In this document: in pieces, positions 9,372 to 19,612 of the stretch
How the letters are laid out: every line of letters starts with the position of its first letter
Numbering within the stretch: position 1 is the first letter of the stretch
Assembly (NCBI RefSeq): GCF_000468035.1
Contig: NZ_KI260523.1
Coordinates: 124,001 to 188,000 of the forward strand
Direction of reading: 5' to 3'
Length of the DNA stretch: 64,000 bases
Source: Selenomonas sp. oral taxon 892 str. F0426
GTDB taxonomy: Bacteria; Bacillota; Negativicutes; Selenomonadales; Selenomonadaceae
Translations under genes and position numbers: made by a program
Notes under the pieces: generated by a model
Database searches by the model: none
Seen by the model: the letters and a program-made list of their open reading frames with translations, nothing else
What the model was told of the DNA's origin: nothing

Positions 9372-11945
9372 CTACATAAGGCCTTTTATTAGTTCTTTTG
9401 CCTGTTCTGATGTCATGAGGATTTCCCGCGGCTTATTGCCGCCAGCACTGGCACCAATGATATGCAGTTCCTCCATCGTATCGATCAAGCGTGCGGCTCT
9501 TGTATACCCAACACCGAGTCTGCGTTGAATATTCGATGTAGACGCCTGTCCCGTAGACATAACAATTTCTACCGCATCTGGGAGAAGCTGATCTTGTTTG
9601 ATCTGTCCAGCATCTTCCTCCGCGTTCTCATCTTCCGCCGCTTCGCTCTCCATGAAGTCAATGAGTTCTTCATTCTCACTGATTTCCTGTCCCTGTGAAC
9701 GGATATAGTCCAGAAGCATTTCCACTTCCTCGTCGCTGATAAATGCTCCCTGCACACGGATGGGCTTGGAGGCTCCTTGCGGTGAGAAAAGCATATCGCC
9801 CTTCCCAAGCAAGGTCTCTGCTCCGCCTCGATCCAGAATGGTACGTGAATCCACCTGTGAGGAAACAGCAAAGGAAATGCGCGACGGCAGATTTGCTTTG
9901 ATAATACCCGTGATAACATTGACCGATGGGCGCTGCGTCGCAAGAATCATATGGATTCCTGCAGCACGAGCTTTTTGCAGGATTCGACAGATGGCATCCT
10001 CCACATCCTTGGGTGAAACCATCATGAGGTCAGCAAGCTCATCAATTACAATGACGATGAGCGGAATCTTTTCTTCCGGGTAACGACGATTGAACGACTT
10101 GATATCACGAACACCGTGATTTGCGAAAATCAGATAACGTTTCTCCATCTCCTGCACTGCCCAATTCAGTACGGAAGACGCTTTCTTTGGATCGGTCACA
10201 ACAGGAACCATCAAATGTGGAATCCCGTTGTAATTCGAGAGTTCGACCATCTTGGGGTCAATCAGGATGAACTTCACTTCATCCGGCGTTGCCTTGAATA
10301 GAATACTCGATATGAGCGTATTGATGCATACCGATTTACCGGAACCCGTTGCACCTGCCACGAGAAGGTGTGGCATTTTCCCAATATCCGCAAAGATAGC
10401 CTGTCCACTGATATCCATGCCAAGACCAACGGTGAGTTTTGATGATGCCTCTTGAAACTTAGGATTCTCCAAGACCTCACGAAGTTGAACACTCTCCAAT
10501 GTACGGTTTGGAATCTCGATGCCGATTGCTGCTTTGCCAGGAACCGGCTCAATGCGAACCGAGGAGGTTGCAAGCTGCAGGGCGATGTCCTCTGCAAGAT
10601 TTGTAATCTTGCTCACCTTTACCCCTGGTGCAGGTTCCAGATCATAACGCGTAACCGCAGGACCATGACAAAAGCTGATAACCTTTGCATTCACATGGAA
10701 GCTCTCGAGTGTCTGTTGTAAAACATGTGCATTTTCTTTGATTTCCTGAGCCAAGGTCTCGTTTTCTTTCTTGATGTGTTTGGAAAGAATGTACGTAACT
10801 TTGGGAAGTTCATAGGGGCGCTCGCCCGATTCATCTGCAATGGAGTCTATCGGATCCACAGAGGGTTGAGCGATCGGCACGAGAAGACTTTCTTCTGTCG
10901 AGGAAGGTATGGAGTCATCCTCATTATGTGGAACATCTTCACTTGATTTCTCCTCCTCAGGCATGTGCTCATCCAACATAACAGGAGAAATAATTGCGTC
11001 GTATTTCTGTGTTTCTGACGCTATTTCATAGTTAAATGGGAACTGTACAGAAGCAGTTTCCTCTTCATTGAGAGGAATCGACGCCTTTTCTGCGACAAAT
11101 GTCTCACTTATCTCATGTGCAGGCTCTGTTTCAGGCACTTCATTTTCTTCGTTTGAAACAAATTGTATTTCTGGTTCAGAAGCGGTCGTTTCTGAAACTT
11201 CCTCCCGTTTGTTGGATGGAGAATGCTCTTCTTTTTCATTTGCAAACATCGGATCATTTGCCTGATTATACGGAACAAAAGGAAGCGCATCATGAACGAT
11301 CATCGGCGTCTTCTCTTCAATCTTCTCTGCCGTAGCGCTTACTTTTTCGCGCGTTGTTTGGAGTGCTGCACCTGCGGCATTTGCCCCTCTCTTTGCCTGT
11401 TCTTTGGTTTTGAAATAGCCGGATGCAAGTGACCATGTAGTCGCCAAAAGAGCTGAGCCGACGATGATTGTGCTGAGCAGAATGATCGCGCCATCCACTC
11501 CAAAGCAAGCCCGTAATAAGAAGAGAAATCCTCCGCCGATAAGTCCCCCACCATCTACAAGATTCTGCGGAAGTATTTCCTCATCAACGGGCACAACAAT
11601 GTGATGCCATACAGCAAGAAGAGAAACAAATAATCCAATGACGCCAAAGAATTTTTTTGTATAGAGTAAACCTTGATGATGTATGATGTATTGCAGGCTG
11701 ATCAGCGCGATGATCAAAAGAGCGAAGGGAGTCCCCCAGCCAAACAAATAGCGAAAGAAATCCGCAAAAAAGAAGCCAACAAAGCCGACATTCAATCCTA
11801 GAATACCAACCGCCGAAACCAGAGAAAAAGCAAGAAGGATAAGACCGATGAGTTCATACTTCCGTCCTGATCCGTTTTGCGCCGTACTCCTCCGCTTGGT
11901 AGAGACAGACCGCGACGTTCGTCGGCCAGAACTTTTCTTTCCCAA
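9372..11945 (-). CDS. ftsK: FtsK/SpoIIIE-type DNA translocase
   Basis: Septum-anchored ATP-driven motor that moves chromosomal DNA during division. About 857 residues. There are four N-terminal membrane segments (roughly 30-180), a long acidic Glu/Ser-rich linker (about 200-390), the motor with Walker A GATGSGKSV near 530 and Walker B VIVIDELADLMM near 630, and a C-terminal winged-helix gamma domain with YTRAARLIDTMEE. The TTG at 11945 was chosen because GGAGGG stands seven bases before it, whereas the in-frame ATG at 11960 has no ribosome site. A 10-base stem at 11969-11997 precedes the gene. Confidence 0.95.
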   Translation of the reverse strand: MGKKSSGRRTSRSVSTKRRSTAQNGSGRKYELIGLILLAFSLVSAVGILGLNVGFVGFFFADFFRYLFGWGTPFALLIIALISLQYIIHHQGLLYTKKFFGVIGLFVSLLAVWHHIVVPVDEEILPQNLVDGGGLIGGGFLFLLRACFGVDGAIILLSTIIVGSALLATTWSLASGYFKTKEQAKRGANAAGAALQTTREKVSATAEKIEEKTPMIVHDALPFVPYNQANDPMFANEKEEHSPSNKREEVSETTASEPEIQFVSNEENEVPETEPAHEISETFVAEKASIPLNEEETASVQFPFNYEIASETQKYDAIISPVMLDEHMPEEEKSSEDVPHNEDDSIPSSTEESLLVPIAQPSVDPIDSIADESGERPYELPKVTYILSKHIKKENETLAQEIKENAHVLQQTLESFHVNAKVISFCHGPAVTRYDLEPAPGVKVSKITNLAEDIALQLATSSVRIEPVPGKAAIGIEIPNRTLESVQLREVLENPKFQEASSKLTVGLGMDISGQAIFADIGKMPHLLVAGATGSGKSVCINTLISSILFKATPDEVKFILIDPKMVELSNYNGIPHLMVPVVTDPKKASSVLNWAVQEMEKRYLIFANHGVRDIKSFNRRYPEEKIPLIVIVIDELADLMMVSPKDVEDAICRILQKARAAGIHMILATQRPSVNVITGIIKANLPSRISFAVSSQVDSRTILDRGGAETLLGKGDMLFSPQGASKPIRVQGAFISDEEVEMLLDYIRSQGQEISENEELIDFMESEAAEDENAEEDAGQIKQDQLLPDAVEIVMSTGQASTSNIQRRLGVGYTRAARLIDTMEELHIIGASAGGNKPREILMTSEQAKELIKGLM

Positions 11946-11968
11946 AAACAATCCCTCCATATCACATT

Positions 11969-11997
11969 ATGCCCCCGCCCTAAGAGAGCGGAGGCAT
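11969..11997 (-). other. Stable hairpin between mtaD and ftsK
   Basis: Ten-base GC-rich stem (11969-11978 with 11988-11997, one wobble pair) and a nine-base loop. No T-run follows on the minus strand, so it may be a pause or processing structure rather than a true intrinsic terminator. Confidence 0.45.
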
Positions 11998-12036
11998 AGC
12001 AAATGAAATCACCTTTGTCTACAATACAGCAGTATA

Positions 12037-13314
12037 CTATTTTGTCAGCCGATCTGCAACTTTTTGGGCTTCAAACAGAATACGTTCTTCATCCAATGTC
12101 TTGATTACACCATTCTCCATGAGGATTCTCCCGTCCACCATCACCGTATCAACAGACGAGGACTTTGCAGAGTATGCGAGGAGTGACACCGGATTATAGC
12201 ACGGGGTCCATGCTGCTCCATGCATGGAGAAAAGTACAATGTCCGCCTTATCACCCGTCTGCAGACGTCCGACATCATGGAGAGAAAGTGCCTGCGCGCC
12301 ATACTCCGTCCCCATCTTGACCGCAGTAAGTGCCGGAACGGCAAGTGGGTCGAGCGTGTGTACTTTATGCAGCAATGCGGCAAGCTGAACCTCATCCAGC
12401 ATATCCAGATTATTGTTGCTGGAAGTACCATCCGTACCGAGGGCAACACAGATCCCCTCCTCCAGCAAGCGCGGCACAGGAGCCGTTCCGCTGGCGAGCT
12501 TCATATTGCTGCCCGGATTGTGAGCAACGCGAATATGATTCCTCTTGATGATATCGAGGTCCTCATCGTCCAAATGCACGCAGTGCGCGGCAAGCGTTCC
12601 ATTCTCAAACAGCCCCGTGGAGGCAACATGTGCAAATGGACGTTTTCCGTACTCCTTGATACAGTTCTCCACCTCGCCCACAGTCTCCGACATATGGATA
12701 TGGATTTCTGCTCCAAGGGCTTGTGCCTTCGCGGCGACTTTCTTCAAGTAGTCCGGCGGACAGGTATAGAGGGCATGAGGTCCAAACATGACGGTGATAC
12801 GCCCCTGTGCTGCTCCATGAAAATTCTCATAGAGTGCTGCATTTTCTGCGAGTTTTTTTTCGCTGTCCGGCGCGACGCCGATAAGACCTCTTGAGAGCAC
12901 ACCGCGCAGACCGGAAATCTCAACGACCTCAGCAACACGTTCCATATCCGGTCCGTACATATCGGCAAATGCCGTCGTTCCGCTGCGAATCATCTCGACT
13001 GCAGCAAGCATAGCTCCCCAGTAAATATCATCAGAGCGAAGTTTTGCTTCGATCGGCCAGATCATCTGCTCCAGCCAATCCATCAATTTCATATCGTCTG
13101 CATAGCTGCGCAGGAGTGTCATGGACGCATGCGTATGCGCATTGACAAATCCGGGGATCGCAAGATGTGCCGTTCCATCAATCGTATGATCTGGTTGAAA
13201 GTCGGCAGGAACGGTCCCCACTGCCGTGATCCGATCATCGGTAACGGCAATATCGGCAGCGGATGTTGTCCCATCGGGCAAAAGAGCGGTTACGTTTGTG
13301 ATCAGCGTATTCAA
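12037..13314 (-). CDS. mtaD: 5-methylthioadenosine/S-adenosylhomocysteine deaminase
   Basis: Metal-dependent amidohydrolase (425 residues) that deaminates MTA or SAH to the inosyl compound. The metal-binding motifs are in order: FVNAHTHASM near residue 60, EIHIHMSE near 205, LAAHCVHL near 240, ALGTDGTSSNN near 305. A related amidohydrolase such as a guanine or chlorohydrolase-type deaminase cannot be excluded, but position right after ahcY favours SAH/MTA. TTG start at 13314 with AGGAGAG seven bases upstream, 11 bases after the ahcY stop. Confidence 0.88.
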   Translation of the reverse strand: MNTLITNVTALLPDGTTSAADIAVTDDRITAVGTVPADFQPDHTIDGTAHLAIPGFVNAHTHASMTLLRSYADDMKLMDWLEQMIWPIEAKLRSDDIYWGAMLAAVEMIRSGTTAFADMYGPDMERVAEVVEISGLRGVLSRGLIGVAPDSEKKLAENAALYENFHGAAQGRITVMFGPHALYTCPPDYLKKVAAKAQALGAEIHIHMSETVGEVENCIKEYGKRPFAHVASTGLFENGTLAAHCVHLDDEDLDIIKRNHIRVAHNPGSNMKLASGTAPVPRLLEEGICVALGTDGTSSNNNLDMLDEVQLAALLHKVHTLDPLAVPALTAVKMGTEYGAQALSLHDVGRLQTGDKADIVLFSMHGAAWTPCYNPVSLLAYSAKSSSVDTVMVDGRILMENGVIKTLDEERILFEAQKVADRLTK

Positions 13315-13325
13315 AACAATCTCTC

Positions 13326-14567
13326 CTATGCCAAGCCAAGATATTCTTTCTGGTCTGCACTCAGCTCATCAAGGGAAACACCGAGGGAATTCAGTTTGAT
13401 ATTCGCAATCTCGACATTGATCTCATCCGGCATGAGATGAACGCCCTTCTGCATCTCTTTTCCATGTCGGACAAGGTGGAGCGCAGAGAAGAACTGTACA
13501 CCAAAGGAAAGATCCATGATCTCTGCAGGATGCCCGTCTCCTGCCGCAAGGTTGACCAGTCGGCCTTCTGCCAAGAGATAGAGCCGACGTCTATCCGGCT
13601 GAACGAACTCTCTGATATTGTCGCGTACTATTCCATTGGATACGGAGCACTCCGTGAGTTCCGGAATGTTGATCTCAACGTCAAAATGACCGGAGTTCGC
13701 CATCATGGCGCCATCCTTCATCACATCGAAATGCCGCTTGCAAAGGATGTCCTTGTTTCCTGTAAGTGTCAGGAAGATATCGCCAACCTTCGCAGCTTCG
13801 TCCATCGGCATGACATAGAAGCCGTCAAAGACCGCCTCGATTGCCTTGATCGGATCCACTTCCGTGATGATGACATTGGCACCGAGTCCGCGTGCACGCA
13901 TTGCACCGCCCTTGCCGCACCAGCCATAGCCAGCGATAACGACCGTCTTGCCTGCGATGACAAGATTCGTCGTACGCATAATGCCATCCCATGTGGACTG
14001 ACCGGTTCCGTAGCGATTATCAAAGAGATACTTGCAGTATGCGTCATTTGCGGCAATCATTGGAAATTCAAGCTTGCCCTGACGCTCCAGCGCCTTGAGA
14101 CGATGCACACCCGTTGTCGTTTCCTCCGAGCCGCCAATAAGTGCCGGGAGAAGTTCTCGGCGGGTCGTATGCAGCATATCAACCAGGTCACCACCGTCAT
14201 CAATGACGATATCTGGCTGAATATCGAGCGCCTTGTTGAGGAATACAGAGTATTCTTCCTCCGTGCATCCATGCCATGCAAAGACATGAATCCCCTCTTC
14301 CACAAGTGCAGCCGCAACATCATCCTGGGTAGACAGGGGATTGCTTCCCGTGACAGCAACCTCTGCACCAGCATGCTTGAAGATCGTCGCCATATAGGCA
14401 GTCTTTGCTTCAAGATGCAGCGTAATGACCATCTTGATACCAGTAAACGGCTTCGTTACCGAATACTCCTTATCGGCTGCTGCCATCACCGGCATAAAGC
14501 GCTTGACCCAGTCAATCTTTGCATGACCGGATGGCGCAAGTTTAATATCCCGAATCATTGATTCCAT
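13326..14567 (-). CDS. ahcY: Adenosylhomocysteinase
   Basis: Splits S-adenosylhomocysteine to adenosine and homocysteine, recycling the product of SAM-dependent methylation. 413 residues. It has the NAD-binding signature VVIAGYGWCGKGGAMRARG near 210-230, the GQSTWDGIMRTT active-site segment near 190, the HLEAKTAYM segment near 52 and a typical C-terminal lysine loop. AGGGAG precedes the ATG by eight bases. It lies between the cobalamin adenosyltransferase and mtaD genes with 11-base gaps, so all three are likely co-transcribed. Confidence 0.96.
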   Translation of the reverse strand: MESMIRDIKLAPSGHAKIDWVKRFMPVMAAADKEYSVTKPFTGIKMVITLHLEAKTAYMATIFKHAGAEVAVTGSNPLSTQDDVAAALVEEGIHVFAWHGCTEEEYSVFLNKALDIQPDIVIDDGGDLVDMLHTTRRELLPALIGGSEETTTGVHRLKALERQGKLEFPMIAANDAYCKYLFDNRYGTGQSTWDGIMRTTNLVIAGKTVVIAGYGWCGKGGAMRARGLGANVIITEVDPIKAIEAVFDGFYVMPMDEAAKVGDIFLTLTGNKDILCKRHFDVMKDGAMMANSGHFDVEINIPELTECSVSNGIVRDNIREFVQPDRRRLYLLAEGRLVNLAAGDGHPAEIMDLSFGVQFFSALHLVRHGKEMQKGVHLMPDEINVEIANIKLNSLGVSLDELSADQKEYLGLA

Positions 14568-14578
14568 AAAAATCTCCC

Positions 14579-15148
14579 TTAATTTTCAATTCCTTTGCGT
14601 GCACCGATTCCACGTTCGTAGTAGTGGCGCACTTCACGCATTTCCGTGATAAGATCTGCGCGCTCGAGCAGCCATTCAGGTGCATTTCTTCCTGTGCAGA
14701 CAAGCTCTGTTTCATCAGGAAGAATTTGCAGAAAATTTTCCATCTGCGCTCTCTGCAAGAGTCCAAATGAAAGAGCAATATTGATCTCGTCCAAAATGAT
14801 GAGATCTGCCTCTTTTTTTGCGGCTACATCCATCACACGTTCGAATCCGGACGTAAGTAAGGTAACATAAGCCGCAGGAGGTTTCCCTTTGGGAAAAATG
14901 ACAACATCCTCTCCTAGAAGTTCCTTTGCTTTTTCATCCATCATCCCCTCTTCTGCAACGAAGAAGGGCTTTCCGCTGGTTTCGAGCATCATATTGGGCA
15001 TTGCGCGTAAGATGTCCTGCTCACTATACGCCAGGCTCTTCATGAACTGCATCATGAATACACGATGTCCCGCTCCGAGAGCACGTATGGCAAGACCAAT
15101 TGCAGCCGTTGTCTTTCCCTTGCCGTTCCCTGTATAGACCTGAATCAT
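14579..15148 (-). CDS. cobO: Cob(I)alamin adenosyltransferase, CobO/BtuR type (copy 1)
   Basis: Transfers the adenosyl group of ATP to cob(I)alamin or its precursors. 189 residues. The P-loop TGNGKGKTTAA is at residue 6, the Walker-B-like LIILDEINIALSFGLL near 118, and the GRNAPEWLLERADLITEM segment near 155. The start overlaps the pnp stop by one base. A second paralogue lies at 22046-22582. The two share fold and motifs but differ considerably, so they are not a recent tandem duplication. Confidence 0.92.
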   Translation of the reverse strand: MIQVYTGNGKGKTTAAIGLAIRALGAGHRVFMMQFMKSLAYSEQDILRAMPNMMLETSGKPFFVAEEGMMDEKAKELLGEDVVIFPKGKPPAAYVTLLTSGFERVMDVAAKKEADLIILDEINIALSFGLLQRAQMENFLQILPDETELVCTGRNAPEWLLERADLITEMREVRHYYERGIGARKGIEN

Positions 15149-17217
15149 CAGAGGAGTGCCTTGTGGCTGACGTTGATGCGTCCCTTCTCATCGATTTCGA
15201 TGACCTTGACCTCGAGTTGATCGCCGATCTTGACAACATCTTCGACGCTTTCCACGCGGTGTTTTGCAAGCTGTGAGATATGACAAAGTCCTTCTTTTCC
15301 GGGCAGGAGTTCAACGAACGCGCCAAATTTTAGGAAACGCGTGACACGTCCCGTATAGACCTCTCCGACCTCTACCTCACGCACAATATCCTCGATCATC
15401 TTGCGGGCGCGATCCATTGCGTCTGTATTTGGCGATGTAATGAAGATATTGCCATCCTCATGGATGTCGATATCAACGCCCGTTTCATCGATGATCTTAC
15501 GTACGACCTTGCCGCCCGTTCCAATGACATCACGGATCTTCTCAATGTCGATGGTGATGGTCTCTACGCGCGGTGCGTACGGAGAAAGTTCCTCTGCCGG
15601 CTTGTCAATGCATTCGAGCATCTTCCCAAGAATGAACGCACGTCCCTGCTTTGCCTGTGCCAGCGCAGATGCAAGAATGTCCCGTGTAATCCCGGCAATC
15701 TTAATGTCCATCTGAATTGCCGTAATCCCCTTGGATGTGCCGGCAACCTTGAAGTCCATGTCTCCGAGAGCATCCTCCATTCCCTGAATATCCGTCAGGA
15801 TTGAGTAATCATCCCCATCGCGCACGAGTCCCATTGCAACGCCGGAAACGGGACGCTTGATTGGAACACCAGCACACATAAGGGATAGAGTACTCCCGCA
15901 TACACTTCCCATCGAACTAGAACCATTCGACTCAAGGATTTCCGAGACAAGGCGAATCGTATAGGGGAAGTCCTCAATCGACGGGATCATAGGAAAGAGA
16001 GCGCGTTCTGCCAGCGCCCCATGCCCAATCTCGCGGCGTCCGGGGCTGCGCATCGGACGCGCCTCGCCAACGCTATAGCCCGGGAAGTTATAGTGATGAA
16101 GATAGTGTTTCGTCGTTTCAGGACCGAGACCGTCAATAATCTGCTCATCCCCGATGGAACCAAGCGTAGTGACAGTAAGTACCTGCGTCTGACCTCTCGT
16201 AAAGAGACCCGAGCCATGCGTACGTGGCAAAATTCCAACCTCGCAGCTGACAGGACGTACCTCGTCCAGCGCACGTCCATCCGGACGAATTTTTTCGTGC
16301 GTGATCATGTGGCGGACAATGCCCTTTTCGATCTTGTAGAGAATCTGCGCTATCTCCTTCGCGGCGTCCGGATACTCTTCGACGAAATGTTCTACCGTCT
16401 CTGCTTTGATGGAGGAGATATCTGCATCACGCGCAAGTTTATCGCTATTGCGTGTTGCTGCATCGAGACGATCTTCGGCATAAGCACGCACTTTGGACTC
16501 AAGTTCCTCAGAAACAGAGAAGATTGCGGGAACAATCTTTTCTTTTCCACACGTGCTTTGGATATTTTGCTGGAACTCGACAAGACGACGAATCTCGGCA
16601 TGACCAAATAAGATCGCATCAAGGATGATTTCTTCAGAAAGTTCGTTTGCGCCCGCTTCCACCATCATAACAGCATCATAGGATCCCGCTACAGTGAGGT
16701 TCAGATCCGAAACGGCACGCTGCTGCTCCGTCGGATTGATGACGAATGCTCCATCGACATAGCCGACACGCACGCCTGCAATCGGTCCCATAAAGGGGAT
16801 ATCGGATACAGTGAGTGCACAGGAGGCACCGATCATTGCGGCGATCTCCGCCGGATTGTCCTGTTCAACCGAAAGAACGGTCGCAACGATTTGGACATCA
16901 TTCCGAAAACCATCAGGAAAAAGAGGTCGGATGGGACGGTCAATCAGCCGTGCGCACAGCACAGCATCGTTGCTTGGACGTCCTTCTCTCTTAATAAATC
17001 CACCGGGGATCTTTCCGGCAGCATACATTTTTTCTTCGTAATCCACCGTCAGAGGGAAGAAATCGACGCCCTCACGCGGTGCACTTGAAGCAGTTGCCGT
17101 AACCAAGACAACGGTATCGCCATAACGAACCAAAACAGCTCCGTTTGCCTGTTTTGCCATCTTTCCGTGTTCTATGGTTAGCTTTCGTCCGCCCAGTTCA
17201 ATCTCGAAACACTGCAT
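15148..17217 (-). CDS. pnp: Polyribonucleotide nucleotidyltransferase (PNPase)
   Basis: Phosphorolytic 3'-5' exoribonuclease of RNA turnover. 689 residues: two RNase PH domains, then a KH domain with IGTGGK and a C-terminal S1 domain starting at [11 protein letters not shown]. The start at 17217 follows AGGAGGATATGT; an upstream in-frame extension would run through the rpsO terminator and was rejected. rpsO precedes it, the arrangement common in bacteria. Confidence 0.97.
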   Translation of the reverse strand: MQCFEIELGGRKLTIEHGKMAKQANGAVLVRYGDTVVLVTATASSAPREGVDFFPLTVDYEEKMYAAGKIPGGFIKREGRPSNDAVLCARLIDRPIRPLFPDGFRNDVQIVATVLSVEQDNPAEIAAMIGASCALTVSDIPFMGPIAGVRVGYVDGAFVINPTEQQRAVSDLNLTVAGSYDAVMMVEAGANELSEEIILDAILFGHAEIRRLVEFQQNIQSTCGKEKIVPAIFSVSEELESKVRAYAEDRLDAATRNSDKLARDADISSIKAETVEHFVEEYPDAAKEIAQILYKIEKGIVRHMITHEKIRPDGRALDEVRPVSCEVGILPRTHGSGLFTRGQTQVLTVTTLGSIGDEQIIDGLGPETTKHYLHHYNFPGYSVGEARPMRSPGRREIGHGALAERALFPMIPSIEDFPYTIRLVSEILESNGSSSMGSVCGSTLSLMCAGVPIKRPVSGVAMGLVRDGDDYSILTDIQGMEDALGDMDFKVAGTSKGITAIQMDIKIAGITRDILASALAQAKQGRAFILGKMLECIDKPAEELSPYAPRVETITIDIEKIRDVIGTGGKVVRKIIDETGVDIDIHEDGNIFITSPNTDAMDRARKMIEDIVREVEVGEVYTGRVTRFLKFGAFVELLPGKEGLCHISQLAKHRVESVEDVVKIGDQLEVKVIEIDEKGRINVSHKALL

Positions 17218-17304
17218 ACATATCCTCCTAGGTTCCTCTACTTCTACTCGTTCCATATGACAAAAGCATTCGACAAAATATCCTGGAATCCTTGTCCCGA
17301 TAGC

Positions 17305-17327
17305 AAAAAAGCGGGGAAGCCCCCGCT
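17305..17327 (-). terminator. Terminator between rpsO and pnp
   Basis: Seven-base GC-rich stem (17310-17316 with 17321-17327), four-base loop, then six T on the minus strand. It would cap rpsO transcripts and partly uncouple pnp. Confidence 0.85.
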
Positions 17328-17350
17328 CTTTTCTCTCTGTGCTTGAAATA

Positions 17351-17617
17351 TTACTTACGCAGATTGAGCTTCGTGATAATCGAGCGATAACGCTCAATGT
17401 CTGTCTGATACAGATAACTCAGAAGGCGACGACGATGCCCAACCATCTTTAAAAGCCCACGGCGTGAGTGATGATCTTTTTTATGTTCTTTCAGATGTTC
17501 CGTAAGATACTGGATACGTGCCGTAAGAACAGCGATCTGGACCTCTGGAGACCCCGTATCCCCGTCATGTACTGCATGTGCCTTGATAATTTCCTGTTTC
17601 TTTTCTTGTGTGAGCAT
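17351..17617 (-). CDS. rpsO: 30S ribosomal protein S15
   Basis: 88 residues, normal length. It has the conserved [10 protein letters not shown] segment near residue 20, the [11 protein letters not shown] rRNA-binding segment near 47 and [11 protein letters not shown] near 68. Primary 16S rRNA binder in the small-subunit platform. The start follows GAGGAGGATTCTAT. An inverted repeat GATTA-CTCG-TAATC at 17664-17677 lies upstream of the gene; it could be part of a leader but is short. Confidence 0.97.
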   Translation of the reverse strand: MLTQEKKQEIIKAHAVHDGDTGSPEVQIAVLTARIQYLTEHLKEHKKDHHSRRGLLKMVGHRRRLLSYLYQTDIERYRSIITKLNLRK

Positions 17618-17701
17618 ATAGAATCCTCCTCATAATTTGCACCTCTGACCAAGAAAACGTCGGATTACTCGTAATCTGAGTCAAGGTTGTGTTAGTGTCC
17701 A

Positions 17702-18661
17702 TCATATTACCATAGAAATATTTTCTTGTAAATGAAAAGTTTCTTCGAGTGCATCTACGGCCGCATCCTTATCTGCTGCGATCTGCTGAATCAATTCATC
17801 GGCAGATGAAAACCGCTCTTCATTCCGTATTTTTTTATAAAAAGAAATCATGATTTCTTTCCCATAAAGATCGCCCGAAAAGTCCATGATATGAACTTCT
17901 AACCGTCGGTCGCACACACCAAATGTAGGATTGTTTCCAATGTTGGCCACTGCACGGTAAAGATCTTTCTGATAAAGAACAGTTACGGCATAGACACCGT
18001 TCGGCAGATGCTCAAACTCTTCACGTAGCGCAAGATTCGCCGTGGGAAAACCGAGCTTACGGCCGCGTTCCTGTCCATGAATCACAATGCCCTTAATGGT
18101 AAATGGATAGCCGAGATATTCATTTACTTTGGTCAGCGCTCCCTGTGCAATCAAGGTGCGAATCCGGGTGCTGCTTACCGTTGCTCCATCACACATGATG
18201 GAGGGGCATACGATCAGGCGAAAGTCAAATACCTCGGAACGCTCCCGCAAAAGCCAGGGAGTTCCCTCCCCTCCTCTGCCAAAGGTATAATTCTCCCCCA
18301 CGACAATATACTTCGGAAAAAAATACCGCTGCATGAGTCCGATAAAATCATCGGCACTGGTCGCTGCGAACTCAGTGGTAAAAGGAATTTCGACCAAGAC
18401 ATCCACACCAAGATTCCTCAAGACGTGAAGGCGTATGGAATCACTTGAAATACGATGTGGCGCAACGTTCGGAGCAATGACGGCACGCGGATGATTTGCA
18501 AACGAAAAAACAAGCGCAGTCCCTTTGATTTCCTGCGCTTTTCGTACAGCCGTCCGAATGATCTCCTGATGCCCGATATGAAGACCATCAAACATTCCGA
18601 GCGCAATTACGATATTTGGATACTTTGATACAAAATCAGTAAGCTCTTTATGTTTTTCCAT
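17702..18661 (-). CDS. ribF: Bifunctional riboflavin kinase/FAD synthetase
   Basis: Makes FMN and FAD from riboflavin. 319 residues. The N-terminal adenylyltransferase domain has GMFDGLHIGH near residue 22 and a VGENYTFGRGGEG segment near 120. The C-terminal flavokinase domain has GRKLGFPTANL near 200. AGGAG lies 14 bases before the ATG, a long spacing, but no better in-frame start exists. Confidence 0.95.
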   Translation of the reverse strand: MEKHKELTDFVSKYPNIVIALGMFDGLHIGHQEIIRTAVRKAQEIKGTALVFSFANHPRAVIAPNVAPHRISSDSIRLHVLRNLGVDVLVEIPFTTEFAATSADDFIGLMQRYFFPKYIVVGENYTFGRGGEGTPWLLRERSEVFDFRLIVCPSIMCDGATVSSTRIRTLIAQGALTKVNEYLGYPFTIKGIVIHGQERGRKLGFPTANLALREEFEHLPNGVYAVTVLYQKDLYRAVANIGNNPTFGVCDRRLEVHIMDFSGDLYGKEIMISFYKKIRNEERFSSADELIQQIAADKDAAVDALEETFHLQENISMVI

Positions 18662-18700
18662 AAGGAAGAAGCATTCTCCTAAAAACCTACCTGTTTTCGA

Positions 18701-19612
18701 CTACGGCTCTCCGATGATACGCAGCTCCGGGAAGAGCTGCACGCCGTGTTTGGTTGAAACACGTTTCTGCACAGCCGTTATGAGCTGCTGTACATCCTGT
18801 GCCGTTGCATTTCCAATATTGATGATAAAGCCTGCATGTTTCTGCGAAACCTGTGCACCACCAACAGTAAGCCCCTTTAGCCCTGTTTGCTCAATCAGCG
18901 TGCCGGCAAAATATCCGGGGGGACGCTTAAATGTGCTTCCTGCGCTTGGATAAGCCAAGGGCTGCTTGCTTTCCCGACGATAATTCAAATCTTCCATGCG
19001 TTCCAGGATCGTATTCCTGTCTGCTGCCCGCAAGTGCAGCCGTGTTTCACAGATCGCATGATCACTGTTCTGGAAAATACTGTGACGATAGCCAAAATCG
19101 AGTTCATCAGAGAAATAAAGGCGAATATCTCCGTCTGGAGAAACGGTCTTTACCGAAACGACGACAGATTTCATCTCATCATCATAGGCTCCGGCATTCA
19201 TGAAGATGGCGCCGCCAATACTCCCTGGAATCCCACAGGCGAACTCAAGCCCTGAAAGACTATTCTTTTGTGCGAACGCAGCAACATCTCGAAGGAGTGC
19301 TCCTGCACCAACGATGATATCCGTTCCCTCACGTCTAATGTCTGCCATCTTTCGACCAAAGCGTATGACAAGACCGCGTATGCCACCGTCACGAACCAGT
19401 ATATTGGAACCATTGCCCAGTAGAGTGATCGGTTCCCCGTACTCCTTTGCCATGCAAATAATCTTCTGCACCTCATCCGTATTCCTCGGATAAAACAGCA
19501 GATCCGCAGGACCGCCGATCCGAAACGTCGTATGAAAGCGCAGGGGAGCGTCTGCAAAGAGGCGCGTTGCGTCGAATTCCCCATCGCAAGCACGAATAAA
19601 ATCCTTATTCAT
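18701..19612 (-). CDS. murB: UDP-N-acetylenolpyruvoylglucosamine reductase
   Basis: FAD enzyme that completes UDP-N-acetylmuramate synthesis for peptidoglycan. 303 residues. FAD-binding segments TTFRIGGPADLL near 28 and LGNGSNILVRDGG near 65, the YRHSIFQ segment, the catalytic PSAGSTFKRP near 225 and the terminal GGAQVSQKHAGFIIN. It is the short type lacking the enterobacterial insertion. ATG 19612 was preferred over 19630 because GGGGGAT precedes it; it starts inside the end of trmL. Confidence 0.95.
   Translation of the reverse strand: MNKDFIRACDGEFDATRLFADAPLRFHTTFRIGGPADLLFYPRNTDEVQKIICMAKEYGEPITLLGNGSNILVRDGGIRGLVIRFGRKMADIRREGTDIIVGAGALLRDVAAFAQKNSLSGLEFACGIPGSIGGAIFMNAGAYDDEMKSVVVSVKTVSPDGDIRLYFSDELDFGYRHSIFQNSDHAICETRLHLRAADRNTILERMEDLNYRRESKQPLAYPSAGSTFKRPPGYFAGTLIEQTGLKGLTVGGAQVSQKHAGFIINIGNATAQDVQQLITAVQKRVSTKHGVQLFPELRIIGEP

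Noticed and set aside
13437-14561. 374-codon open frame antisense to ahcY
   Set aside because: Cys/His/Arg-rich composition typical of a shadow frame; the opposite strand encodes a full adenosylhomocysteinase.
17651-17700. Promoter for rpsO with TTGACT as -35
   Set aside because: No acceptable -10 hexamer at 16-18 bases.
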